From: JBIOJB01 sp044450465
GTDB lineage: Bacteria; Chloroflexota; Dormibacteria; Dormibacterales; Dormibacteraceae
DNA: 15,665 nucleotides
Reading direction: 5' to 3'
NCBI GenBank assembly: GCA_044450465.1
Contig: JBIOJB010000070.1
Coordinates: 1 to 15,665, forward strand
Below the pieces are notes generated by a model, which was not told the DNA's origin, searched no databases, and saw only the letters and a program-made list of their open reading frames with translations. Position numbers and translations under genes: made by a program. Positions within the stretch are counted from its first letter, which is position 1. Every line of letters starts with the position of its first letter. Positions 1-6,889 of the stretch are shown here, in pieces.

Positions 1-79
1 CAGCAGCCCCGGCGCCGGCGCCCCCACCGCCGCCGGCCTGCACCTCGACGCCTTCGAAGCCCTGCTGAGTCGGGGACCC
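1..79 (+). other. End of an upstream gene, frame unresolved
   Basis: This short edge segment is very rich in C and G and is probably the tail of an upstream reading frame. One + frame gives an Ala/Pro-rich peptide that stops with TGA at 66-68. Another + frame has more coding-like third positions (nearly all C or G) but stays open until about 261, well inside the zinc finger gene. The strong hairpin at 80-112 favours a gene ending just before it. No family can be recognised from so few residues. Confidence 0.25.
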
Positions 80-112
80 GCCCGGGTTCGGGGGCTCGCC
101 CCGAACCTGGGC
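80..112 (+). terminator. Strong GC hairpin, probable terminator of the upstream gene
   Basis: A 14-bp stem (GCCCGGGTTCGGGG pairing with CCCCGAACCTGGGC, one G-U pair) closes on the 5-nt loop GCTCG. It lies between the probable end of the upstream frame and the start of the zinc finger gene. No run of T follows, so this would be a hairpin-only terminator or an insulating or stabilising structure. The pairing is read directly; the role is inferred. Confidence 0.55.
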
Positions 113-141
113 CCTTGGGCGGTCGCCGCTCAGATGTCATC

Positions 142-420
142 ATGCTCGGCGTGCCGTGCGCTCATCTCTCAGCCATCCGGGAGGTTCGCCCCAAGACCCC
201 TGAGGGCTGCGAAGAGTGCCTCGCGACAGGCGACCGGTGGGTGCACCTACGCCTGTGCCTGAGCTGCGGGCATGTCGGCTGCTGTGACCAGTCGAAAAAC
301 AAGCACGCCAGGAAGCACTCCAGCTCCGGCGCGCACCCGATAATCAGATCCTTCGAGCCCGGCGAACGCTGGATCTACTGCTTCGCGGACGAGATGATTG
401 TGGGGGAGGCGGCAGGCTAG
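142..420 (+). CDS. UBP-type zinc finger domain protein
   Basis: This 92-residue protein consists almost entirely of one ZnF-UBP domain. The expected metal ligands are visible in order: C6 and H8, the pair C23/C26 in 'CEECL', C39/C42 in 'CLSCG', C47, then H55, H59 and H65, followed by 'PIIRSFEPGE' and 'CFADE'. In eukaryotes the domain binds the C-terminal Gly-Gly of ubiquitin; bacterial single-domain versions have no settled role. The ATG at 142 was preferred to the in-frame TTG at 115 because it gives the usual short N-terminus before the first C-x-H and starts clear of the hairpin. The stop codon directly abuts the ATG of the next gene, so the two are almost certainly co-transcribed. A role as a partner or adaptor of the downstream nucleotide-binding and redox proteins is inferred from context only. 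Confidence 0.9.
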   Translation: MLGVPCAHLSAIREVRPKTPEGCEECLATGDRWVHLRLCLSCGHVGCCDQSKNKHARKHSSSGAHPIIRSFEPGERWIYCFADEMIVGEAAG

Positions 421-840
421 ATGGCGGCGGAGGACATCGCGGACACCATCGCAGGGTTTGCCCTTTTCGCGGACCTCTCGACCCCCCAGCGCGAACGGGT
501 GGTCCACGTCCTGGCGGAACAGTGGTTCGCCGAGGGAGAGCGAGTTCTCCGGCAGGGCCTGAGCGGTTCAGGGCTCTACATCGTCCTGGAGGGCGCCGCC
601 GCCATCCGCATCGATGGGGTCGATCGCGCAACGCTGAAGGCGGGAGATTATTTCGGAGAGATCTCGTGCCTCCTCGGTGAGGCGCCGGTGGCGGACATCG
701 TGGCGGTCCGTCCCTTGCGCTGTCTTGTGATCGCGAGCTCTGAGGTCGAAGGTTTCCTCAAGGCCAACCCGTCGATCATGTTCCGCCTGCTTCAGGGTGA
801 GGCGAGAAAGGTGCGCAACACGACCAAGTGGCTGAGCTAG
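421..840 (+). CDS. Stand-alone cyclic-nucleotide-binding-fold protein
   Basis: This 139-residue protein is a single CNB/cupin-like domain with no DNA-binding helix-turn-helix and no transmembrane segment, so it is not a Crp-type transcription factor. The family pattern is clear: 'LFADLSTPQRERVV', the 'GEGERVLRQG'-type strand turn (here EGERVLRQG), 'GSGLYIVLEG', and a phosphate-binding cassette beginning 'GDYFGEISCLLGEAP'. The cassette keeps the Gly-Glu that contacts the ribose. The Arg that normally binds the cyclic phosphate (as in P-R-A-A-T) reads Val here ('PVADI'), so canonical cAMP binding is doubtful. The ATG follows the previous stop codon with no gap, and a purine-rich GGGGGAGG at 402-409 sits 11 nt upstream as ribosome site. 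The end overlaps the oxidoreductase start by 13 nt, which suggests coupled translation and perhaps a regulatory subunit of that enzyme. Confidence 0.87.
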   Translation: MAAEDIADTIAGFALFADLSTPQRERVVHVLAEQWFAEGERVLRQGLSGSGLYIVLEGAAAIRIDGVDRATLKAGDYFGEISCLLGEAPVADIVAVRPLRCLVIASSEVEGFLKANPSIMFRLLQGEARKVRNTTKWLS

Positions 841-2351
841 CAGCAAGGCCCTTTCCACCCGGGCGGTACCCCCTCGTCGTCGTGGGCAGCGGACCGGGAG
901 GCCTCCAGCTGACCTACAGCCTCAGTCGGCTCGGGATCGAGCATGCAGTCCTCTCTGACGATCCGGCGCCGGGCGGGATGTTCCGGCGCTGGCCGGTGTT
1001 TCAGAGAATGCTCAGCTGGACGAAGCCGTACACCGGTTTCGAGCGCGGCTCGCGCGCCTACGAGCGGTACGACTGGAACAGCCTGCTCGCGGACGAGGAT
1101 GCCAATCGGGCCCTTATGCCCGGGGTGATGGACGGCACGTCCTACTTCCCTTCGCGGCCTGAGATGGAGCGCGGCCTGGTCGCGTTTGCCGAGGGCACCG
1201 GCCTTCGGATCCGGTATGGCTGCCGCTGGGAGTCGACCCGCCGGGACGGGGAGGACTTCGTCCTCAGCACCAGTGACGGCGAGTACCGCGCGCCGATCAT
1301 GGTCTTCGCCGTGGGCGTGGCCCAGCCGTGGAGACCTCCCACCGCCGGCCTGGACTCGGTGCCGCACTACGGCGAGCTGCGAGCGGTGGAGACGTACGTC
1401 GATCGCCGCGTTTTCATCGTGGGCAAGCAGAACTCGGGGTTTGAGATCGCGACGGGCCTATTGCCCTGGGCCCGGCAGATCGTGCTGGCATCGCCCAGCC
1501 CAACGAAGCTGTCCGTGAACACCCACTCGCTGGTCGGCGTTCGAGCCCGATACGTCCAGCCTTACGAGGATTCGGTTCTCGCCGGTGGTGTCGTGGTGCT
1601 GGATGCGTCAATCGAAGAGGTTAAGGCTGTGGGTGGCGGATACCGGGTCCGCACTCGAAGCGCCAAAGACGATGCGACCCTTCATTTCGAGGTCGACGAC
1701 GTGATCGCCGCGACCGGCTTCACGACTCCTTTGCGCGACCTGCCGGACCTGGGCGTGGCCACCTTCGGGCAGAGCCGGCTTCCCGCTCAGACGCCTTACT
1801 GGGAGAGTGCCACGGTCCCCGGCATCTTTTTCGCGGGAACCATCTCCCAGGGTTCCCAGGGGCTGAAGAAGCACGGGATCCCCAGCAACTCCGGAGCGGT
1901 CCAGGGGCACCGCTACAACGCCCGCGTGCTGGCGCGCCACCTGGCGGAGACGAAGTTCGGGGCCAAGCTGCCTCGGAGCCGGCTCGCTGCCGATCAGGTG
2001 CTTCCTTTCCTTCTGGCCGAGGCGAGTCGCGGACCCGAGCTCTGGCACCAGCGCTCTTATCTGGCGCGAGTCCTCACGCTCGATCCGAGCCAGGGCATCC
2101 TGGACGAAGGAATCGTGCCCCTATCGCACTTCGTCGACAGCGGCGGCCCAGACGCGATCGCGGTCGCGCTCGAGTCAAACGGACGGGACGATCCATACCC
2201 GGTGCTCTACACCCGCCGCCACGGGGCGGTTACAGAGCATCTGCTTCCTGCGAATCCGCTGCTCGATTTCGAATCTGACGAGCACAGGCAGCAGACGTCA
2301 GCGGCGTTGGGTGAGGTGCTGAGCCCGTCGCTGTCGCAGCCGCTGCGGTGA
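828..2351 (+). CDS. FAD/NAD(P)-dependent oxidoreductase, FMO/thioredoxin-reductase-like fold
   Basis: This 507-residue cytoplasmic flavoenzyme has two dinucleotide-binding folds. The FAD Rossmann motif G-S-G-P-G-G is at residues 20-25. A second site at 199-204 reads G-K-Q-N-S-G, the 'GxxNSG/A' form found in flavin-containing monooxygenases and related enzymes. The linker motif 'IAATGF' is at 293-298, and the FAD-contacting 'GIFFAGT' is at 332-338. The only cysteine is C132, so no redox-active CxxC exists and it cannot act as a classical thioredoxin reductase. About 125 residues after position 380 form an extra C-terminal part that I do not recognise. The GTG at 828 gives a normal short N-terminus before the first Rossmann strand and overlaps the CNB gene by 13 nt. 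The end overlaps the cyclase gene as GTGA. The substrate is unknown; oxygenation or reduction of a small molecule is family-level inference. Confidence 0.85.
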   Translation: MAELAARPFPPGRYPLVVVGSGPGGLQLTYSLSRLGIEHAVLSDDPAPGGMFRRWPVFQRMLSWTKPYTGFERGSRAYERYDWNSLLADEDANRALMPGVMDGTSYFPSRPEMERGLVAFAEGTGLRIRYGCRWESTRRDGEDFVLSTSDGEYRAPIMVFAVGVAQPWRPPTAGLDSVPHYGELRAVETYVDRRVFIVGKQNSGFEIATGLLPWARQIVLASPSPTKLSVNTHSLVGVRARYVQPYEDSVLAGGVVVLDASIEEVKAVGGGYRVRTRSAKDDATLHFEVDDVIAATGFTTPLRDLPDLGVATFGQSRLPAQTPYWESATVPGIFFAGTISQGSQGLKKHGIPSNSGAVQGHRYNARVLARHLAETKFGAKLPRSRLAADQVLPFLLAEASRGPELWHQRSYLARVLTLDPSQGILDEGIVPLSHFVDSGGPDAIAVALESNGRDDPYPVLYTRRHGAVTEHLLPANPLLDFESDEHRQQTSAALGEVLSPSLSQPLR

Positions 2352-4999
2352 CCCTCCCGACCGGCACCGTCACCTTCCTGTTCACCGACATCGAGGGCTC
2401 GACCCGGTTGATGCAGGAGCTCGGCGATCGCTACCCGCCGCTGCAGGAGGCTCACCACGACATCCTGCGTGAGGCATTCAGATCGAACGAAGGCCGCGAG
2501 CTGCGCACCGAGGGCGACTCGTTCTTCTGCGTCTTCGCCAGCGCCCTGGACGCGTGCTCGGCCGCTGCGGCCGCTCAGCGCGCATTCGAGCGCCACCCGT
2601 GGCCGGAGGGCACCGCTCTCCGGGTTCGAGTCGGCCTTCACACAGGCGAGGCGCCGCTGGTCGGCAACGAGTACATCGGGCTCGACGTCCATCACGCGGC
2701 CAGGATCGCGGGTGCGGCGCACGGAGGCCAGGTGCTCGTCTCAGAGGCCACTGACGCCCTTGTCGCCGGCAGCCTCCCCGCCGAGCTGACGCTGCGGGAC
2801 CTGGGTTCGCACCGGCTGAAGGACATGGCGAGAGCGGAGCACCTCTTCCAGCTTGTGATCGCCGGCGTCACCGATACGTTCCCGGCGTTGCGGACCCTCG
2901 ACGGCACACCCAACAACCTGCCGACGCAGCTGACGAGCTTCATAGGCAGGTCGGCGATCGTGGCGGAAGCCAAGCGCCTGCTGGAGGGCTCGCGGCTCCT
3001 GACGCTGACCGGCGAAGGCGGCATAGGCAAGACCCGCCTCAGCCTGCAGGTCGCGGCCGAGACCTTCGAGCAGTTTCCGGATGGGGTGTACTTCGTACCG
3101 CTGTCCGCGGTCCGAGATCCCGAGCTGGTGCCGTCGGTGATCGCCCGCGTGCTCGGAGTGCAGGTGGTCGGCAACCGACTTCCGATCGACGCGCTCATCG
3201 ACCACCTGCGCGGCCGGAAGCTGCTGCTCGTGATGGACAACTTCGAGCAGCTGCTCCCCGCGGCGGCGGGCCTTCCCAACCAGCTGCTCCAGGCAAGTCC
3301 GGACCTGAAGGTGATCGTCAGCAGCCGGGCGCCCCTGCGCGCCTACGGCGAGCAGGAGTTCGCCGTCCAGCCACTCCTGCTCCCTGACATGAGATTGAAA
3401 CCCTCGCTCGAGGCTCTGTCGCAGTTCGAGGCCGTCAGGCTGTTCATCGACAGAGCGGTCACGGTCAAGTCCGACTTCCAGGCGACCAACGAGAACGCGC
3501 CGGCCATCGCCGGCATCTGCGAGCGAGTGGACGGGTTGCCCTTGGCGATCGAGCTTGCGGCGGCCAGGGTGAAGCTCTTCTCTCCGCAGGCGCTACTGTC
3601 ACGCCTGGACAAGAGCTTGAGCGCGTTGGGGAGCGGTGCGAGAGATCTTCCTGGGCGCCAGCGGACCCTGGAGGGGGCGATCGCCTGGAGCTACGACATG
3701 CTCGACTCGCCCGGCCGCCGCCTGATGGCGCGTTTTGCCGTCTTCGCGAGAGGAGCTGCACTCGATCAGGCGGAGGCCGTGTGCGGGCCGCCTGAGGAGC
3801 TCGGCGTGGATGTCCTGACCGGTCTGGACGAGCTGGCCGACCAGAGCCTCTTGCGGCGCCAGCCGGACTTCGAAGAGCCCCGGCTGCTCATGTTGCAGAC
3901 CATTCGGGACTTCGCCGCCACCCGCCTCGAGGAATCGAAGGAAGGGGACCTCATGCGCGATCGTCACGCAGCCGCCTACATGGCACTCGCTCAGGAGGCC
4001 GAGCCACATTTCTTCGGCGACCAGGGGAGAGCGTGGCTCGACCGGGTCGAACGCGACCACGACAACTTCAGGGCGGCGCTGGACTGGAGCGTGTCCAAGG
4101 GGAACGCCGAGCGGGCGATGTGGATCGGCGCCGCGCTGTGGCGGTTCTGGCAGATGCGCGGGCACCTCCACGAGGCTCGCGCCCGCCTTGAAGCCGTCCT
4201 CGAGCTCCCGGCAGCGGATGCATACCCAGGTGCTCGAAGGCGCGCGCTTGAGGCCGCGGGGGGCATCGCTTACTGGCAGGGTGACATGCCGGCCGCCGAA
4301 GCCTGGTACGGCACCGGCCTCGAGCTCACGCGCGCCGACGGAAGCAGGCGCGAGCTGGCTGAAGCCATCTACAACGCGTCGTTTCCGCTAGTCGTCAACA
4401 CCGAGCATGGCATCAACCTGCCCAACCGAAACCTCGTCCAGGCCCGTGCGCTGCTTGAAGAGGCGCTTCCCATCTACCAGGAGCTTGGCGATGAGGCCGG
4501 CGTAGCGAAGACCTACTGGGCGATCGGCAACTCATTCCACTTCGAGCAGCTGTACGATCAGGCCATCCCCCCGCTGAACCAGGCGATCGTCCTGTTTCGA
4601 AAAGTGCAGGACCGTTTTCTCCTCGCCTGGTCCCTCCATACGCGCTCGCTGGTCGCCATCCGGACAAGCGATCCCGCGACAGCGAAGCCGATGGTGCGTG
4701 AAGCGCTCAACCTGTTTTCAAATGCCGGCGACGTTTCCGGAATAGCCATCCTGCTCGACGACTACGCCCAGCTTGCACTCCTTGATGGCGATACCAATCG
4801 GGCGGCGCGCATAAAGGGGGCCGCCGCCGCGCTTCGAGCCAAGAGCGGGTCTGGCCTTGGGTCGATCATCGACAAGGCGGAAGGCCGGACCGTCGAGGGC
4901 GCACCCGCGGGAGGCGAGGCGAAAGCCTGGGCGGAGGGGCTGGCGATGACAATCGAGGAGGCTGTTGCCTACGCGCACGCCGGCGATCCGCGAAACTAG
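2348..4999 (+). CDS. Class III nucleotide cyclase fused to STAND-like NTPase and TPR-like repeats
   Basis: This 883-residue multidomain signalling protein has an N-terminal class III adenylate/guanylate cyclase domain at residues 6-140. Its two metal-binding aspartates are D14 ('FTDIEGST') and D57 ('TEGDSFF'), and the transition-state Arg is R119 ('HHAARI'). The lysine expected just before the second Asp reads Arg (R53), and the Asn of the usual 'VNxAAR' reads His (H115). A P-loop NTPase follows at about 195-420, with Walker A G-E-G-G-I-G-K-T at 222-229, a Walker B-like 'LLLVMDN' at 292-298, sensor-like 'VIVSSR' at 322-327 and 'GLPLAIELAAARV' at 396-408. From about 540 to 840 the chain is helical and TPR-like, suited to protein contacts. 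This matches the predicted-ATPase group often fused to cyclases. The GTG start overlaps the previous TGA (GTGA), so translation is coupled to the oxidoreductase. It probably makes a cyclic nucleotide in response to a ligand or protein sensed by the C-terminal half; activity is unproven. Confidence 0.9.
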   Translation: MTLPTGTVTFLFTDIEGSTRLMQELGDRYPPLQEAHHDILREAFRSNEGRELRTEGDSFFCVFASALDACSAAAAAQRAFERHPWPEGTALRVRVGLHTGEAPLVGNEYIGLDVHHAARIAGAAHGGQVLVSEATDALVAGSLPAELTLRDLGSHRLKDMARAEHLFQLVIAGVTDTFPALRTLDGTPNNLPTQLTSFIGRSAIVAEAKRLLEGSRLLTLTGEGGIGKTRLSLQVAAETFEQFPDGVYFVPLSAVRDPELVPSVIARVLGVQVVGNRLPIDALIDHLRGRKLLLVMDNFEQLLPAAAGLPNQLLQASPDLKVIVSSRAPLRAYGEQEFAVQPLLLPDMRLKPSLEALSQFEAVRLFIDRAVTVKSDFQATNENAPAIAGICERVDGLPLAIELAAARVKLFSPQALLSRLDKSLSALGSGARDLPGRQRTLEGAIAWSYDMLDSPGRRLMARFAVFARGAALDQAEAVCGPPEELGVDVLTGLDELADQSLLRRQPDFEEPRLLMLQTIRDFAATRLEESKEGDLMRDRHAAAYMALAQEAEPHFFGDQGRAWLDRVERDHDNFRAALDWSVSKGNAERAMWIGAALWRFWQMRGHLHEARARLEAVLELPAADAYPGARRRALEAAGGIAYWQGDMPAAEAWYGTGLELTRADGSRRELAEAIYNASFPLVVNTEHGINLPNRNLVQARALLEEALPIYQELGDEAGVAKTYWAIGNSFHFEQLYDQAIPPLNQAIVLFRKVQDRFLLAWSLHTRSLVAIRTSDPATAKPMVREALNLFSNAGDVSGIAILLDDYAQLALLDGDTNRAARIKGAAAALRAKSGSGLGSIIDKAEGRTVEGAPAGGEAKAWAEGLAMTIEEAVAYAHAGDPRN

Positions 5000-5008
5000 G
5001 CGCTTGTG

Positions 5009-5401
5009 ATGCAAGAAGACCCGCGCGCGATGATCAACCGCCTCCTCGACGGGATCGACGGAGGAGACACCAGCGTGATGAACGCGATCTTCGCCGCCGA
5101 CGCCGTCATTGAGTGGCCGGCGTCGGGCGAGCAGATCGTCGGCGCCGACGATCGCCGGGCGGTCTACGCGCACACGCCGATCCTGCCGAAGATCACCAAC
5201 CGGCACATCTACGGAAGCGGCGACTTGTGGGTGGCCGAGGCGACCATGACCTATGGGCCAAAACCGTACCTGGCGTGCCTGGTCTTCAGGTTCAAAGACG
5301 GGAGGATCGCGAGGCAGGTGGGGTACTGGTCCGAGCCGTCGACCGCGCCCGAGTGGCGGGCTCAGTGGGTGAAGCCGCTCGACCCTGCACATCGGAGCTG
5401 A
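5009..5401 (+). CDS. NTF2/SnoaL-like small protein
   Basis: This 130-residue protein has the features of the SnoaL/NTF2-like cone-shaped fold. An N-terminal helix 'INRLLDGIDGGD' is followed by a 'FAADAVIEWPASGEQIVG' strand segment, a central aromatic and polar core, and a typical late hairpin 'LVFRFKDGRIARQVGYWSEP'. Members are ester cyclases, dehydratases, isomerases or simple ligand-binding proteins, and the sequence does not distinguish these. The ATG at 5009 was chosen over the overlapping in-frame GTG at 5006. Either start lies within 10 nt of the cyclase stop, so the gene is probably the last of the operon that begins at 142. No signal peptide is visible, so it should be cytoplasmic. 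It could bind a substrate or product of the flavin oxidoreductase; this is a contextual guess. Confidence 0.8.
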   Translation: MQEDPRAMINRLLDGIDGGDTSVMNAIFAADAVIEWPASGEQIVGADDRRAVYAHTPILPKITNRHIYGSGDLWVAEATMTYGPKPYLACLVFRFKDGRIARQVGYWSEPSTAPEWRAQWVKPLDPAHRS

Positions 5402-5560
5402 GGCCTGGCCTGCCCGCGCGTCCTATCTATGTGATACCCCCGCGACGTGCATCTACGACTTCTGGATGAGCGATCTCGCCTGGGGCTGATCTTGACTGGA
5501 GCGCGCAGCCTCCAAAACGGGCTCGGGCCCGGGTACGCCGATCTAGGATAGTTCGCCGAG

Positions 5561-6637
5561 ATGACCATCCCACCCGAGATATCGCCGGACGGAGCGTACT
5601 GGTGGGATGGCGCGGCCTGGCAGCCCATGCCAGAGGACGAGCCGGCGGAGATACTGATCGACCAGACTCCTGGGCCGTCCCCTGATCAGGAGCAGGACAT
5701 CCCGGGGGCAGAGCCCGAGGTCGAGGCCAGGCCGAAGCCGCCACCTCCGAGCGCGCCACCCGCGCCGGCCCCTGTGGCGGCAGGGCCTGCTGCGGACGCG
5801 CCCGCGCCGGCGACACCCGCGACGCGGATCACGGCAGCCCCGCCGTGGGCGCCGTCACTGCCGACCCAGACCGGCGTGCCGATCGCCGCTCCGAAACCAC
5901 AGCCGAAACCCAACCTGTCGTGGCTGCCGGACGACGCCGACATCCCCGGGATTGCCCTGCCTGCGAAGCCGTCGCCCAAGATCGATGACACCGCTCCACC
6001 GATGGACACGATTCCGCCGCCGTCGTGGAACTCGCGAGCGCCCCGGCTGCCGAGCCGCCGCACGCTCCTGATCGCGATCCTCGTCGTGCTCCTGGTGGGG
6101 GCTGCAGGCGAGGGGGTCCTCGCCGTGCGCCAGTTCGGCGTGCCGCCGGTTCCGATCGTCGCCAAGGCAAGCCCGACGCCGAGCCCGTCCCCGAGCCCAA
6201 CCCCGAGTCCGACCGCTCTGGCCGGCCCGCTGACCGCGCAGATCACCGCCAGCTCGTGTTCGGTGGCGCACGTGGCCGACCACGCCTGCTGGAAGGTCAC
6301 GTTCACCAACACGGGCCCAGCCATCAACCGCCTCGCGCTGCTCTTCCAGCTGGGCAACCCATACGCCAACTGGTTCGAGCACCATGGAGGCGCGTCCCTG
6401 GCCGGCACCGATGCAAGCGCCGGATGCGTCCTGGACACCGTCCGGGTCCAGATCGTTTGCGGCACGATGCCGGAGGGGGGCCACGTCACCATCGACCTGT
6501 CCGGCTTCGTCGCGAATGTCGGCACGAACGAGTACGGGGTGAGGTTCGGGGACATCGCCGCCGGCAACCTGGCCGACGTCAACTTGCACGCGGACGGGAC
6601 GCCTACGATCTACTCGTGGACCGAGGCGGTGACCTAG
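5561..6637 (+). CDS. Pro-rich single-pass membrane protein with N-terminal SPDG-WWDG motif
   Basis: The 358 residues fall into clear parts. The N-terminus carries 'SPDGAYWWDGAAWQPM' (residues 8-23), a short Trp-rich motif seen in many actinobacterial and related membrane proteins (DUF2510-like). Residues 35-165 are Pro/Ala-rich and probably disordered. A transmembrane helix spans about 168-188 after a basic 'SRR'. A Ser-Pro/Thr-Pro linker (204-218) then leads to an extracytoplasmic domain of about 135 residues. Four cysteines in that domain (C233, C243, C289, C300) could form two disulfides, and it has a beta-rich look ('WKVTFTNTGPAINRLALLFQL'). Topology would be N-in, C-out. The ATG is clear, and a -10-like TAGGAT lies at 5544-5549. 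It stands alone after a 159-nt gap that shows no other feature I can support. The function is unknown; envelope binding or signalling is possible. Confidence 0.75.
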   Translation: MTIPPEISPDGAYWWDGAAWQPMPEDEPAEILIDQTPGPSPDQEQDIPGAEPEVEARPKPPPPSAPPAPAPVAAGPAADAPAPATPATRITAAPPWAPSLPTQTGVPIAAPKPQPKPNLSWLPDDADIPGIALPAKPSPKIDDTAPPMDTIPPPSWNSRAPRLPSRRTLLIAILVVLLVGAAGEGVLAVRQFGVPPVPIVAKASPTPSPSPSPTPSPTALAGPLTAQITASSCSVAHVADHACWKVTFTNTGPAINRLALLFQLGNPYANWFEHHGGASLAGTDASAGCVLDTVRVQIVCGTMPEGGHVTIDLSGFVANVGTNEYGVRFGDIAAGNLADVNLHADGTPTIYSWTEAVT

Positions 6638-6714
6638 GCTCGGACGGAACCGCCTCGCGCGGCAGGGTCGACCTCGACAAGCAGCGCCGCGAGATCGAGC
6701 GTTTGCGCAAAGAG

Positions 6715-6855
6715 ATGAGCGCGAAATCCGCCGCCGCCGTGCGGCCGATGATGACGTTGAGCCTCAGCTGCGATCACCGGCTCGTGGATGGAGCGCGCGC
6801 TGCCGAGTTCATCCAAACCCTCGCCGGATTGCTCGAGGCACCGGCCGGGATCTGA
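6715..6855 (+). pseudogene. C-terminal remnant of a dihydrolipoamide acyltransferase (E2)
   Basis: This 46-codon open stretch ends with the exact C-terminal signature of 2-oxo-acid dehydrogenase E2 subunits. 'MTLSLSCDHRLVDGARAAEF' contains the catalytic His of D-H-R and the Asp of V-D-G-A, and the stretch 'IQTLAGLLEAPAGI' follows before TGA at 6853-6855. E2 proteins are normally about 400 residues, and the lipoyl domain, the peripheral-subunit-binding domain and nearly all of the acyltransferase domain are absent. The residues just before ('DLDKQRREIERLRKEM', from about 6670) look like a coiled coil and not like E2, which points to a junction there. The frame is open upstream into the preceding gene, but that part is a shadow. 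It is most likely a leftover of a deletion or rearrangement; a translated micro-protein cannot be excluded. Confidence 0.65.
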
Positions 6856-6889
6856 GGCGCCGTGTCAGGAGCCCGAGGGCAACCCGGTA

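Noticed and set aside
1608..2722. Frames on the - strand across the oxidoreductase and the cyclase domain
   Set aside because: No domain recognisable; they lie opposite well-supported conserved domains.
5402..5560. Possible terminator or regulatory RNA in the 159-nt gap after the first operon
   Set aside because: Only weak short inverted repeats and a single -10-like TAGGAT (5544-5549) were seen; not enough to call a structure.
6172..6212. Short CCGAGCCC-like repeats that could suggest a tandem DNA repeat
   Set aside because: They encode the Ser-Pro/Thr-Pro linker of the membrane protein and vary in unit length, so a protein-level explanation is sufficient.
5686..6582. 298-residue frame on the - strand opposite the Pro-rich membrane protein
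   Set aside because: Low-complexity Gly/Ala composition produced by the complement of Pro/Ala codons; no start signal or family.
6025..6714. Long + frame leading into the E2 fragment
   Set aside because: The part up to 6637 is an Arg/Pro-rich shadow of the membrane protein gene; only the tail from about 6715 carries real E2 sequence.
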